The notes beneath the pieces are model-generated. The model had not been told where the DNA came from. It was given only the letters and a program-made list of their open reading frames with translations, and searched no databases. Below, in pieces: positions 1 to 10,336 of a stretch of 64,000 nt of DNA (position 1 is its first letter; each line of letters starts with the position of its first letter). The position numbers were made by a program, and so were the translations under genes. The DNA comes from Beta vulgaris subsp. vulgaris (taxonomy: Eukaryota > Streptophyta > Magnoliopsida > Caryophyllales > Amaranthaceae), in contig NC_079202.1 of NCBI RefSeq assembly GCF_026745355.1, positions 32,231,736-32,295,735 of the forward strand, written 5' to 3'.

Positions 1-690
1 TTCATAATGACCATATGTGGTTCTGAATGCAGTTTTAGAGATGTCTTCATCTGTTATCCTCATTTGATGATATCCAGAACGTAAATCTATCTTAGAAAAG
101 ATCCCTGCTCCTTTCAACTGATCAAACAAATCATCAATTCTAGCTAATGGATACTTATTCCGTACTGTAATCTTATTGATTTCCCGATAGTCAATTCATA
201 ACCTCATGGTTCCATCTTTTTTCTTGACAAATAGTACGGGTGCCCCCCAAGGTGAAACACTTGGCCGAATATAGCCTTTTTGCATAAGTTCTTCCAATTG
301 TTTCTTCAATTCAACCATCTCCATTGGGGCCATTCTATATGGAGCTCGAGAAATAGGGGTGGCTTCCGGTATTAAATCAATATGGAAATCTACTATCCTC
401 TTAGGCGGGAGCCCAAGCAACTCCTCTGAAAACATATCTGGATTTTCTCTAACCACAGGAATATTTTTGGTCTTTTCTATGACATCTTTTCCTTCATGAC
501 CAAAAACTTCATTTTCTGCATTGTCCCCCATACTATTGATAGTTATTTCCTTTATAACATTTAAACATTTTCTGCTCCCAGGAAAACACCTTTGATAAAA
601 CACTTCCTTTCCTCTGGGTGCTTCCAACTTTATTTTCTCCGAATAACATTCAACCACTGCTCTATTGTTACTCAGCCAATCCATTCCCAA
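1..690 (-). pseudogene. gypsy pol fragment: protease C-terminal linker and N-terminal reverse transcriptase (runs off window)
   Basis: The open stretch 196-690 covers the post-protease linker and the start of the RT domain, with the family-typical residues PYRMAP, KGYIRPS and [15 protein letters not shown]. Just past MRL a stop replaces the Cys codon that the right arm keeps (TGC to TGA, near 195). The fragment at 1-194 still encodes the [17 protein letters not shown] region and then leaves the window before the catalytic FVDD motif. It is an inactive partial copy. Confidence 0.85.
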
Positions 691-1203
691 GATAACATCA
701 TAAGACTTTAAATTAAACGGTATCAGATTTGCAAGAAGTTCGAAATTTGCTATCTGTATCGTGCAATCTCGAAGGATCCAATTACAACGAACTTAATTCC
801 CATCAGGCATGGAAATCGACATACTTATGGGTTCCACACAAGGTTTATTTTGTATTCCCCTAACAAACTTATTAGATATAAAGGAATGCGATGCACCACT
901 ATCAAATAACACATTCGCCAATTTGTTGCAAACTAAAAAGTTTCCATAAATCACATTACCTTCCATTTTCGGGGTCTCTGGTGTATCAATCTTCTCTGAC
1001 TTAATGACATACGCCTTTCCAGCTGATCTTCCTTGAGCCCCATTAAACCCTCCTTTATTTCCACGGCTGGAGCTACCCACACCTGCCGTCAACATCAATG
1101 GCCTACCATCCCGATTATTTCCTGAGTCAGGGCGCCTATTCATTGCTCCTTTTGGACAATCCCCGATTTTGTGTCCCGTACCTCTACACTTAAAGCAAAT
1201 CAA
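690..1203 (-). pseudogene. gypsy zinc knuckle and aspartic protease
   Basis: The ORF at 793-1203 opens with a CCHC knuckle (CFKCRGTGHKIGDC) and continues into a retroviral-type aspartic protease with [12 protein letters not shown], whose Asp is the catalytic residue. A TAA at 793 replaces a serine codon that is intact in the right arm, separating it from the rest of the protease (LGMDWL, about 670-700). The gag frame upstream is offset from this one by a small indel near 1203. The domain would process the Gag-Pol polyprotein in an active copy. Confidence 0.85.
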
Positions 1204-2053
1204 CTACCAGCGTAATTTTTCCGTAATGATTTCTTCCACAAAACCTGCACTTCCATTCTGACTTGTTTATCTTTTCACCTCTCCCTTGAGGTTTAAAAGT
1301 TACCCCAGCTCCCTCTTCTTTTTTGACTCTTTTTACATTCTCTGTTTTACTCTTTCCCCCATTTTTCCTCTTGCGGAATTCTTCATCCTTCATCTCAATC
1401 CGCTCCTGCTCCAAGGCCTGATCATATAATTCTTCGAAGGTTGAATATGGCCCTACCCGCTTCTGATATTTTGAATTCAACCCTTCAAAGAATCGCATGG
1501 ACTTAATTCTTTCATTTACCACAAAATCTGGGGCAAACCGCGATAATTCTATGAATTTTGTCGCATATTCCAACATGGACATTTTAGCTTGTCTTAGAAA
1601 TAGGATCTCATTCTCCTTCATCCTTCGCAAAGCCGAAGGAAAGAATTTATGTTTCAATTTTTCCGTAAACTTTTCCCAGCTGAAGTCAGACTGCTTGGAA
1701 ATTCCTTTAGTGATGTTCCACCAAATGTCAGCAGGTCCTTCTAAATAAAAGGAGGCCATGTTGACCTTTAAGTGTTCTGGACAACTCACAACTTCCAGCA
1801 CTTTATTCATATGGTTCACCCAATCCTCAAACTTAACAGGGTCCGCCTCCCCATCATAAGAACGAGGTTTATGAGAAGCTAATCTTTTATAAAAAATTTC
1901 TTCCTCATCACCCTTACCAGCTCCTTGAGCTTCTAGTAAGGCTAACAATTTTGCATTCATCTCTTTCAGCATTTGAATCTGTTCATCTTTCGATGATTCT
2001 TTTTCGCTGGTTCCTACTCCAGCGATGGTTGAAACATTACCTTCACTGGCCAT
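1190..2053 (-). pseudogene. gypsy gag (capsid) protein, left copy
   Basis: This 287-residue ORF starts MASEGN and has an acidic N-terminal part, then a retrotransposon-gag capsid domain (roughly residues 60-210, with WVNHMNKVLEV and FSWEKFTEKLKHKFFP), then a basic Lys/Arg-rich tract. It ends just inside the first zinc knuckle (CRFCGRNHYG), where a frameshift relative to the right arm removes the rest. The start is chosen because both arms keep this ATG and the reading frame opens there. Gag would form the virus-like particle. This is the more intact gag of the two arms, since the right arm has a frameshift and a stop inside the capsid domain. Confidence 0.88.
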
Positions 2054-2353
2054 TTCCTACACATATCAACATTTAAACAATTCAAATTTTATCCAACAAT
2101 TGCTTTCATCCTGATTCTCCGTGAAATACCACAATGATAAACCCATTATAAACAGATACGACATCATTCTTTTCCATTCAATAATAACAATATTCTTACA
2201 TTACATAAAAGGAAAACACATGTTCCGACAATTTCTACTCAATTTCTAACCACTAAAAAGAAACAAGATTATATATTGAAATAAAACACAAAATAACCAT
2301 CCCGTTTTCCTAAAATCACCAGTTCTTAATCCCTTGATTGCTCCAACTTCCAC

Positions 2354-2974
2354 CTAATTTAACCGGTAAGGATCGTAGTAGTATCCACTGTCGCTACTAC
2401 TAGGAGTTGGGGTTTCTGGAACATAATCGGGATCATTGATACCCTAGGAAGATCCACCCACTGATAAACTGTTGGTAGTATCCCTAGAACTCCTATAGCT
2501 ACAACCCCTGAATCTGCTAGATTGTGACCTACTGGCTCTACGACTTGATTCACTGGACACAACTATTGGTGAAGGAGGCGGCACATATTGGACATTCCTA
2601 TTCATTTCTCTTTGCTCCAACCTCGCATACATATCATGCCAATACTGAGCTCCAGGTCCCATGGGAGTCTCTCTCAGAGCCCACGCTTCTTTGGTCAATT
2701 CTACTTCCCTTTCTACCTCTTCTGGAACCCCCCTCCACCGAATTAGGTTTTTGCTTACATTTTCCATGTTAACACCATCATCCTGATATGCACCTATGGC
2801 CACAAATAATACTAGCATTCTCCAATAGGTCGTTTTGAAAGTCGCCCAGGGTTCATAAGACGGTAAGGTCTTAATTAAGGTATAAGCTTGAATCTCGGTG
2901 CGGAAAAATGGGTTATGTTCTCCTTCCCCGTAATTTTCATTCCATTCCTTGATTCCTTCTTTCACTTCCATCAT
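2354..2974 (-). pseudogene. Extra ORF between PBS and gag, left copy (unknown product)
   Basis: An open frame of 176 codons at 2444-2974 lies between the primer-binding site and gag, on the same strand as gag. One TAG (a Gln codon in the right arm) separates it from a Ser/Pro-rich C-terminal tail ending near 2354. The N-terminal half is hydrophobic/aromatic (PSYEPWATFKTTYWRML); the C-terminal half is rich in Ser and Arg (SSESSRRASRSQSS). No known domain is recognised. The ORF is conserved in both arms, but an in-frame TGA near its candidate start (about 3079) is shared by both, so it was probably broken before the duplication. Confidence 0.6.
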
Positions 2975-3196
2975 ATGATTGATAGTTTCTTCTCAACAAT
3001 TAGCTTTCGAGGTGTCAGGCCCATCCTCCTTCTACGAACACAGATCTTCTACTCCTGCTTCATCCGCTTCCACTTCCAGCCATTTTCCTATAGTTCATTA
3101 AACCATTATATACAGAATATCCTTTATCCACATAATTGTCACAAACATTAATTTCTCCTTTTCTTTACCCCTATATCTATTTTATCCGATTTACTC

Positions 3197-3241
<45 letters not shown>

Positions 3242-3283
3242 CTTATAGCTTACTCTATTAGTTATCTTTAATTAAGAACCTTC

Positions 3284-3296
3284 GGCTCTGATACCA
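3284..3296 (-). promoter_or_regulatory. Primer-binding site (initiator Met tRNA), left copy
   Basis: On the minus strand the sequence is TGGTATCAGAGCC, the complement of the 3' end of plant initiator methionine tRNA. It starts two bases after the LTR end (TGTTACA). This is where minus-strand DNA synthesis would be primed. Confidence 0.9.
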
Positions 3297-3298
3297 TC

Positions 3299-3406
3299 TG
3301 TAACAGCCCGCTTGTTTAGCTGCTTAACTTATTCATAATCCAACTCATAATCTCTTGGTTATGCATGAGTTAAGTACCTAACCATAGGGGTGTTACTGGA
3401 ACTACC
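3299..3406 (-). repeat. Remnant of 5' LTR (last ~108 bp), left copy
   Basis: The segment ends in TGTTACA next to the PBS, the expected LTR 3' end. The other ~1 kb of the LTR is absent: it stops at the palindrome spacer. Confidence 0.8.
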
Positions 3407-3416
3407 TCCACTTAGG

Positions 3417-3524
3417 GGTAGTTCCAGTAACACCCCTATGGTTATATGCTTAACTCATGCATAACCAAGAGATTATGAGTTGGATTATGAATAAGTTACG
3501 CAGCTAAACGAGCGGGCCGTTATA
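3417..3524 (+). repeat. Remnant of 5' LTR (last ~108 bp), right copy
   Basis: This mirrors 3299-3406. It ends in GTTATA where the left copy has GTTACA, a C-to-T change at the LTR terminus. It should match the missing end of the truncated 3' LTR that starts at 9247. Confidence 0.8.
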
Positions 3525-3526
3525 GA

Positions 3527-3539
3527 TGGTATCAGAGCC
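3527..3539 (+). promoter_or_regulatory. Primer-binding site (initiator Met tRNA), right copy
   Basis: TGGTATCAGAGCC lies two bases after the LTR remnant and is complementary to the 3' end of initiator methionine tRNA, the usual primer for many plant gypsy and copia elements. Confidence 0.9.
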
Positions 3540-3717
3540 GAAGGCTCTTAATTAAAGATAACTAATAGAGTAAGCTATAAGAATATTATATATATATATA
3601 CATCGAGTAAATCGGGTAAAATAGATATAGGGGTAAAGAAAAGGAGAAATTAATGTTTGTGACAATTATGTGGATAAAGGATATTCTGTATATAATGGTT
3701 TAATTAACTATAGGAAA

Positions 3718-4450
3718 ATGGCTGGAAGTGAAAGCGGATGAAGCAGGAGTAGAAGATCTGTGTCCGTAGAAGTGGAGGATGGGCGTGACACCTGGAAAGC
3801 TAATTGTTGGGAAGAACCTATCAATCATATGATGGAAGTGAAAGAAGGAATCAAGGAATGGAATGAAAATTACGGGGAAGGAGATCATAACCCATTTTTC
3901 CGCCCCGAGATTCAAGCTTATACCTTAATTAAGACCTTACCGTCTTATGAACCCTGGGCGACTTTCAAAACGACCTATTGGAGAATGCTAGTATTATTTG
4001 CGGCCACAGGTGCATATCAGGATGATGGTGTTAACATGGAAAATGTAAGCAAAAACCTAATTCGATGGAGGGGGGGTTCCAGAAGAGGTAGAAAGGGAAG
4101 TAGAATTAACTAAAGAAGCGTGGGCTCTGGGAGAGACTCCCATGGGACTTGGAGCTCAGTATTGGCATGATATGTATGCGAGGTTGGAGCAAAGAGAAAT
4201 GAATAGGAATGTCCAATATGTGCCGCCTCCTTCACCAATAGTTGTGTCCAGTGAATCAAGTCGCAGAGCTAGTAGGTTACAATCCAGCAGTTCCAGGGGT
4301 TCTAGCTATAGGAGTTCTAGGGATACTACCAGCAGTTTATCAGTGGGTGGATCTTCCCAGGGTACCAATGATCCCGATTATGTTCCAGAAACACCAACTC
4401 CTAGTAGTAGCGACAGTGGATACTACTACGATCCTTACCGGTTAAATTAG
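3718..4450 (+). pseudogene. Extra ORF between PBS and gag, right copy (unknown product)
   Basis: The same unknown ORF as in the left arm, here split into 3760-4113 and 4142-4450 by a frameshift in a run of G near 4070. A possible ATG at 3718 is followed seven codons later by a TGA that is also present in the left arm. The C-terminal part is Ser/Arg-rich and ends GYYYDPYRLN. The family position (same strand, before gag) differs from the plain chromovirus layout. No domain is recognised, and it could be an accessory protein or a captured host sequence. Confidence 0.6.
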
Positions 4451-4748
4451 GTGGAAGTTGGAGCAATCAAGGGATTAAGAACTGGTGATTTTAGGAAAAC
4501 GTGATGGTTATTTTGTGTTTTCTATTTCAATAATCTTGTTTCTTTTTAATGGTTAGAAATTGAGTAGAAATTGTCGGAACATGTGTTTTCCTTTTACGTA
4601 ATGTAAGAATATTGTTATTATTGAATGGAAAAGAATGATGTCGTATGTGTTTATAATGGGTTGATCATTATGGTATTTCACGGAGAATAAGGATGAAAGC
4701 AATTAGTGGATAAAATTTGAATTGTTTAAATGTTGATATGTGTAGGAA

Positions 4749-5910
4749 ATGGCCAGTGAAGGTAATGTTTTAACCATCGCTGGAGTAGGAACCAGCAAAA
4801 AAGAATCATCGAAAGATGAACAGATTCAAATGCTGAAAGAGATGAATGCAAAATTGCAAGCCTTACTAGAAGCTCAAGGAGCTAGTAAGGGTGATGAGGA
4901 AGAAATTTTTTTATAAAAGATTAGCTTCTCATAAACCTCGATCTTATGATGGGGAGGCGGACCCTGTTAAGTTTGAGGATTGGGTGAACCATATGAATAA
5001 AGTGCTAGAAGTTGTGAGTTGTCCAGAACACTTAAAGGTCAAAATGGCCTCCTTTTATTTAGAAGGACCTGCTGACATTTGGTGGAACACCACTAAAGGA
5101 ATTTCCAAGCAGTTTGACTTCAGCTGGGAAAAGTTTACGGAAAAATTGAAACATAAATTCTTTCCTCCGGCTTCGCGGAGGATGAAGGAGAATGAGATCC
5201 TATTTCTAAGACAAGCTAAAATGTCCGTGTTGGAATATGCGGCAAAATTCATAGAATTATCGCGGTTTGCCCCAGATTTTGTGGCAAATGAAAGAATTAA
5301 GTCCATGCGATTCTTTGAAGGGTTGAATTTAAAATATCAGAAGCGGGTAGGGCCATATTCAACCTTCGAAGAATTATATGATTAGGCCTTGGATCAGGAG
5401 CGGATTGAGATGAAGGATGAAGGATTCCGCAAGAGGAAAAATGGGGGAAAGAGTAAGACAGATAATGTAAAAAGAGTAAAGAAAGAAGAGGGAGTTGGGG
5501 TAACTTTTAAACCTCAAGGGGGAGGTGAAAAGATAAACAAGTCAGAATGGAAGTGCAGGTTGTGTGAAAGAAATCATTACGGAAGAAATTGCACTGGGGA
5601 GTTGATTTGCTTTAAGTGTAGAGGTACGGGACACAAAATCGGAGATTGTCTAAAAGGAGCAATGAATAGGCGCCCTGACTCAGGAAATAATCGGGATGGT
5701 AGGCCATTGATGTTGACGGCATGTGCGGGTAGCTCCAGCCGTGGAAATAAAGGAGGGTTTAATGGGGTTCAAGGAAGATCCGTTGGAAAGGTGTATGCCA
5801 TTAAGTCAGAGAAGATTGATACACCAGAGACCCCGAAAATGGAAGGTAATGTGATTTCAGGAAAATTTCTAGTGTGTAACAAATTGGCGAATATGTTATT
5901 TGATAGTTGA
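4749..5910 (+). pseudogene. gypsy gag with two zinc knuckles, right copy
   Basis: The start ATG at 4749 is the same as in the left arm. One extra T in the T-run near 4905 shifts the frame; the capsid domain then continues in 4891-5385. A TAG at about 5383 (CAG in the left arm) stops it, after which 5389-5910 encodes the basic tract and two CCHC-like knuckles (CRLCERNHYGRNC and CFKCRGTGHKIGDC). Gag would assemble particles and bind RNA, but this copy cannot make a full protein. Confidence 0.88.
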
Positions 5911-6346
5911 TACGGGTGCGTCTCATTCCTTTATATCTAATAAGTTTGTTAGGGAAATACAAAATAAACCTTGTGTGGAACCCATAAGTATGTCGATTTC
6001 CATGCCTGATGGGAATTCAGTTCGTTGTAATTGGATCCTTCAAGATTGCACGATTCAGATAGCAGATTCCGAACTTCTTGCAAATCTGATACCGTTTAAT
6101 TTAGAGTCTTATGATGTTATCTTGGGAATGGATTGGCTGATTAACAATAGAGTAGTGGTTGAATGTTATTCGGAAAAAATAAAGTTGGAAGCACCCAGAG
6201 GAAAGGAAGTGTTTTATCAAAGGTGTTTTCTTAGGGGCAGAAAATGTTTAAATGTTATAAAGGAAATAACTATCAATAGTATGGGGGACAATGTAGAAAA
6301 TGAAGTTTTTGGTCTTGAAGGAAAAGATGTCACAGAAAAGACGTAA
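5900..6346 (+). pseudogene. gypsy aspartic protease, right copy
   Basis: The frame carries VDTGASHSFIS (catalytic Asp in D-T-G-A) and the flap-region motif LGMDWL, the layout of a retropepsin domain. It is out of frame with gag by an indel near 5905 and stops at a TAA (about 6346) before the RT linker. The left arm has D-S-G-A at the same place. Confidence 0.87.
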
Positions 6347-6355
6347 AATATTCCT

Positions 6356-7101
6356 GTGGTTAGAGAATATCCAGATATGTTTCCAGAGGAGTTGCATGGG
6401 CTCCCGCCTAAGAGGATAGTAGATTTCCATATTGACTTAATACCAGAAGCCACCCCTATTTCTCGAGCTCCATATAGAATGGCCCCAATGGAGATGGTTG
6501 AATTGAAGAAACAATTGGAAGAACTGATGCAAAAAGGCTATATTCGGCCAAGTGTTTCACCTTGGGGGGGGCACCCGTACTATTTGTCAAGAAAAAAGAC
6601 GGAACCATGAGGTTATGCATTGACTATCGGGAAATCAATAAGATTACAGTACGGAATAGGTATCCATTAGCAAGAATTGATGATTTGTTTGATCAGTTGA
6701 AAGGAGCAGGTATGTTTTCTAAGATAGATTTACGTTCTGGATATCATCAAATGAGGATAGCAGATGAAGACATCTCTAAAACTGCATTCAAAACCACATA
6801 TGGTCATTATGAATTCGTGGTAATGCCATTTGGCCTTACTAATGCTCCTGCTGCATTTATGGATTTGATGCAAAGATATTTCAAACCGTTCTTAGATCGG
6901 TTTGTGGTGATATTTGTTGATGATATTTTGGTTTACTTAGTGAATCGGGAAGAGCATGCAAAGCATTTAAGAATGGTGTTGAATGTTTTGAGACGGGAAA
7001 AATTGTATGCGAAACTCAGCAAGTGTGAATTCTGGCTGGAATTAGTTGTGTTCCTGGGTCATGTAGTTTCAAAGAATGGAAGATATAGCAGTAGATCCTG
7101 A
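6356..7101 (+). pseudogene. gypsy reverse transcriptase, right copy
   Basis: Two frames are joined by a frameshift in a G-run near 6565. The first (6356-6610) holds the linker and the RT N-terminus. The second (6562-7101) holds fingers and palm, with [29 protein letters not shown] and the catalytic FVDD (6913-6924). The domain copies RNA into DNA. It ends in a frameshift near 7085, just after the LGHVVS motif. All key palm residues seem present, so the inactivation is by frame breaks rather than active-site loss. Confidence 0.9.
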
Positions 7102-7620
7102 GAAATTAGAGCAATTATTGAGTGGCCAGCCCCGGTGAATGTAACCGAAGTTCGTAGCTTCCTCGGATTAGAAGGGTATTACCGACGATTTGTTAAGGAT
7201 TTCTCTTGGATTGCATTACCCATCACCAATATAATAAAAAAAAAAGCACTAAGTTTCAGTGGACGGAGAAACGTGAAAAAGCGTTCCAGGAGTTAAAAAG
7301 AAGGTTGACTAGTGCACCTGTATTGGCATCGCCAGTAGGAGTTGAAGGTTTTGAAGTATATAGTGATGCTTCGCAGGAAGGGTTAGGATGTGTATTAATG
7401 CAAAATCAGCATGTGATAGCTTATGCTTCACGCCAGTTGAAAACCCATGAAAGGAATTACCCGGTGCATGATTTGAAATTAGCTGCAAGATCTACACAGA
7501 TCACAAGAGTTTAAAGTACATCTTCACCCAGAAGGAAATGAATATGAGGCAACGAAGATGGTTGTAGTTCATCAAGGACTATGATATAGATATTTAGTTT
7601 CATCCGGGAAAGACGAACAA
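7100..7620 (+). pseudogene. gypsy RNase H, right copy
   Basis: The open part 7206-7514 encodes the RT-RNase H connection and the core RNase H motifs ([16 protein letters not shown] with catalytic Asp, then [22 protein letters not shown]). A frameshift near 7490 breaks the region where the DHKSL motif is expected. It then runs on in other frames up to MADALSRRP at 7622. In an intact copy it would degrade the RNA strand of the hybrid. Confidence 0.85.
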
Positions 7621-7621
7621 G

Positions 7622-8143
7622 GTGGCAGATGCCTTAAGTCGCCGACCAAGGCGGGAAGTGATTTCAATCATTTCTGTACCAGAAGAATTGTATAGGGAGT
7701 TAGTACAATTAGATTTGCACCTGGTTAGAAAAGGAGATGTTCAAGGAAATTTGAATGCTATCTTTGTTCAACCTTCCCTATATGAGGAAATTCGAGAAAA
7801 GCAAAATCAGGATCCATTCATTCAGCAAGTGAAGAGAAAGATTGAAAAAGGTGAAACCACTGACTTCCAAAAGTACGCTGATCAAAGTATACGTATTAAT
7901 GGAAGATGGTGTGTTCCAGGTGATGAGGAATTAAAAAGGAAACTGTTGATTGAAGCTCATAGCAGTGCGTACTCGGTGCACCCAGGTCGGGATAAAATGA
8001 TTCAAGAATTGAAGAAATTTTTCTGGTGGAAAGGGATGAAGCGAGATGTATCACGGTTTGTGCCCAGTTGTATGGTGTGTCAGAAAGTGAAATTTGATAG
8101 AAGAAGAATGCCTGGACTTTTGCAACCACTATCGGTACCATAG
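7622..8143 (+). pseudogene. gypsy integrase N-terminal zinc domain, right copy
   Basis: This 173-codon frame starts with MADALSRRP, the RNase H/integrase boundary motif. It ends in an H-H-C-C zinc-binding domain with a conserved HPGRDK stretch and a CMVCQKVK pair of cysteines. A TAG just after the finger (near 8141) interrupts the link to the catalytic core that begins at 8165. Confidence 0.87.
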
Positions 8144-8164
8144 TGGAAATGGGATTCAGTATCT

Positions 8165-9202
8165 ATGGACTTCGTAAGTGGGTTGCCAAAGACACGTAAA
8201 GGGTACGGTTCTATTTGGGTAATAGTAGATAGATTAACGAAAACTGCACGATTCGTCGCTATTGGTATATCATGGAGTAAAAAGCAGTTGGCAGATACAT
8301 ATGTTCGGAATATCATCAGACTTCATGGAGCACCTTCAACTATAGTGTCTGATCGGGATCCTCGATTTCTGTCGCATTTTTGGGAAAAATTACAAGAAGC
8401 CTTTGGAACAACACTCAAATTAAGCACCGCTTTCCATCCTGCAACAGACGGACAAACGGAGCGTGTAATTCAGATTCTTGAGGATATGTTACGAGCGTGC
8501 ATATTGGAATTCCAGGGGTCATGGGAGGAACGATTGGCCTTGATAGAGTTCTCCTATAATAATAGTTATCAGGTAAGTATTGGGATGGCCCCGTATGAAG
8601 CCCCGTATGGAAGAAAATGCCGGATGCCCATTTGTTGGGATGATATCAGTTCCGGAGTTCCAGTTGGACCAGAATTAGTGCATGAAACGATGGAAAGTGT
8701 GAGAAAATTTTGGGAGAAAATGAGAGAGGCCCAGGATCGACAAAAGAAGTATGCTGATTTGAGAAGAAGGAAGTTAGAATTTGAAGAAGGGGATCGGGTA
8801 TTCCTAAAGGTGTCCCCAACCAAGGGAGTGAAGAGATTTGGAATGCGGGGGAAATTAAGTCCTAAATTTATAGGACCGTATGAAATTCTCAGAAGAGTAG
8901 GAGAGGTGGCATATGAGCTTGCCTTGCCGGTTGAACTTTTTAAGGTTCATAATGTTTTTCACGTATCTCAATTACGGAAATATGTGCATGACCCTTCTTA
9001 TATATTGACTTATGAACCTCTTTGGATTGATGAGTCATTAAGTTACGAAGAAAGACCTGTCCGAATTCTGGACAAGCGAGAAAAAGTGTTGAGTAATCAA
9101 AGTATTCCATTAGTAAATGTGCTATGGTCAAACAATGATACTGAAGAAATAACCTGGGAGAAAGAACTCGACATGAAGGAGCGTTATCCACATTTATTTT
9201 GA
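8165..9202 (+). CDS. gypsy integrase catalytic core, GPY/F module and chromodomain-like tail
   Basis: This is an intact 345-codon frame. The D-D-E catalytic triad is visible as D2 (MDFVSGLP), D63 (SDRDPRF) and E99 (TDGQTER), with the D-x35-E spacing of retroviral integrases. A GPYE motif (residues 237-240) marks the GPY/F module. Residues about 297-345 (WSNNDTEEITWE) match the chromodomain-like tail of plant chromoviruses, which is thought to direct insertion to chromatin. The natural protein would begin further upstream in pol; this frame is just the part free of stops. It ends with TGA before the polypurine tract. Confidence 0.9.
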   Translation: MDFVSGLPKTRKGYGSIWVIVDRLTKTARFVAIGISWSKKQLADTYVRNIIRLHGAPSTIVSDRDPRFLSHFWEKLQEAFGTTLKLSTAFHPATDGQTERVIQILEDMLRACILEFQGSWEERLALIEFSYNNSYQVSIGMAPYEAPYGRKCRMPICWDDISSGVPVGPELVHETMESVRKFWEKMREAQDRQKKYADLRRRKLEFEEGDRVFLKVSPTKGVKRFGMRGKLSPKFIGPYEILRRVGEVAYELALPVELFKVHNVFHVSQLRKYVHDPSYILTYEPLWIDESLSYEERPVRILDKREKVLSNQSIPLVNVLWSNNDTEEITWEKELDMKERYPHLF

Positions 9203-9235
9203 GGTAAATCTTAGTTTCGGGACGAAACTTCTTAA

Positions 9236-9246
9236 GGTGGGAAGAG
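9236..9246 (+). promoter_or_regulatory. Polypurine tract of the right-arm gypsy element
   Basis: A purine-rich run (GGTGGGAAGAG) lies directly before the inferred LTR start TGAAATAGCC at 9247. It is the expected primer for plus-strand DNA synthesis. Confidence 0.75.
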
Positions 9247-10336
9247 TGAAATAGCCTTCCTGAATAAGTAGAATATTAGTATTAATAAAAACTCTTAAGG
9301 TTATTAAATACATAATATCAAGTAATAGGGTTAAGATTTGTTTTAAACCATTAATTACAAGTAGGCACGTTAAAAATGATTCATTTATGGAATTAAGGAT
9401 AGGGAATTAGAAAGAAATGTTTGAATAAAATAAAAGGATGTATCCAAGAGGGGAAAGAAGACTTGGAATGTGAATATGGGTTTATTGGGAACACATGTTT
9501 AAGTTTTCAAGTGGGTATCAAAGCCTTAAGAGGGTAAACAAAAGCAAAACACTAAGTTGGGACTGTCCAGAATTTTCTGAACACACCTTTATGGGAAATA
9601 GGGGTTTGGACCTTGTAAAATCCGTCAAACCCTAAAATACACATATTGATGTCTTAAATACATAAGAGAACCAAGGGTCAAAATTTCATCATATTTGGAG
9701 TTGAAACAAGAAAAGCCCAGACATTTCTTTTTCTCCTCCTCTCACTCGCCTGTTCTGGAGCACATAATCATCTTCGGTTCTTCATCTCTCTCTCTAAAAC
9801 TAGTGATAAAAACTACCCAAATTTTACATACAAGCTAATACATAGCTACTTTAGTTGATAATAGGTATTGGGAAGCAAATTATTCAAGCCAAAAATCCAA
9901 GGAGGTTAATCAAAAGCAAGGAAAGAAGAAGGTAGGTGAGGTAAGTGTTGTATGGTTGTAAATTTGTTCTTTGGGTTGATTTTTGAGTGAATTGTCATGA
10001 GATTAATGATGGAATATCATTTTGGATATAGGTATAAGGAAATTCAGTAGAGAATCAAGACTTCAAGGAGGTTTAAGAGTGAAAAAAACTAGCAAGCAAG
10101 GTAAGGTACACAAGCACTACTCTAGAACGCTTCGATTTGGTTAAAAATTTCTGTAAATTGTTTGTGTATGATTTTTGTTACGAAAATGTTGTTTGCATGT
10201 GGATTTATGATGATTATATCTCTGGATATATATTGATTTTAGTGATTAATCAAGTGCATGTGAAGTTTTCACTATTATTATGCTTAGTTTGTTATAAAAA
10301 AAATATATAGTTTTTGAACGTTAAGTTTTGTAAATC
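9247..10336 (+). repeat. Truncated 3' LTR of the right-arm gypsy element
   Basis: The LTR starts with TGAAATAGCC, an imperfect inverted match to the LTR end (GGGCTGTTACA) seen at the palindrome. It is non-coding and AT-rich, about 1.09 kb long. The end sequence found at 3417-3524 is missing here, so the LTR is cut off by the Tat-type element that starts near 10337. The exact edge is uncertain by a few tens of bases. Confidence 0.7.

Larger units (their letters stand above)
1..3406 (-). mobile_element. Left palindrome arm: truncated Ty3/gypsy chromovirus (LTR end, PBS, upstream ORF, gag, protease, start of RT)
   Basis: Read on the minus strand the order is LTR end, initiator-Met tRNA primer-binding site, an extra ORF, gag with zinc knuckle, aspartic protease, then the start of reverse transcriptase at the window edge. 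This is the order of a Ty3/gypsy (Metaviridae-type) retrotransposon. Each frame carries at least one stop or frameshift, so the copy is dead. The matching right arm continues to an integrase with a chromodomain-like tail, which places the family near Tekay/Del chromoviruses. Confidence 0.88.
1..6813. repeat. Head-to-head palindrome made of two gypsy element halves
   Basis: The first 3406 bases are the reverse complement of about 3417-6813, apart from scattered substitutions and small indels, including a longer TA microsatellite in the left arm (about 3200-3236). The spacer between the arms is about 10 bp (3407-3416). Both arms break at the same internal point of the LTR, so only the last ~108 bp of LTR survives on each side. 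The left arm runs off the window start, so its full length is unknown. Two independent insertions would not be expected to share a breakpoint; inverted duplication of one copy is the simpler inference. Confidence 0.9.
3417..10336 (+). mobile_element. Right arm: Ty3/gypsy chromovirus with broken gag-pol and truncated 3' LTR
   Basis: In order: LTR end (3417-3524), PBS (3527-3539), extra ORF (3718-4450), gag (4749-5910), protease (5900-6346), RT (6356-7101), RNase H (about 7100-7620), integrase with GPY/F module and chromodomain-like tail (7622-9202), polypurine tract, and a 3' LTR starting at 9247. The order PR-RT-RH-IN is that of Ty3/gypsy, and the integrase tail suggests the Tekay/Del chromovirus branch. 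At least four frame breaks are visible. The 3' LTR is cut off at about 10336 where another element begins. Confidence 0.9.

Noticed and set aside
8569..8823. Minus-strand open frames over the integrase
   Set aside because: They are shadows of the intact 345-codon integrase frame on the plus strand.
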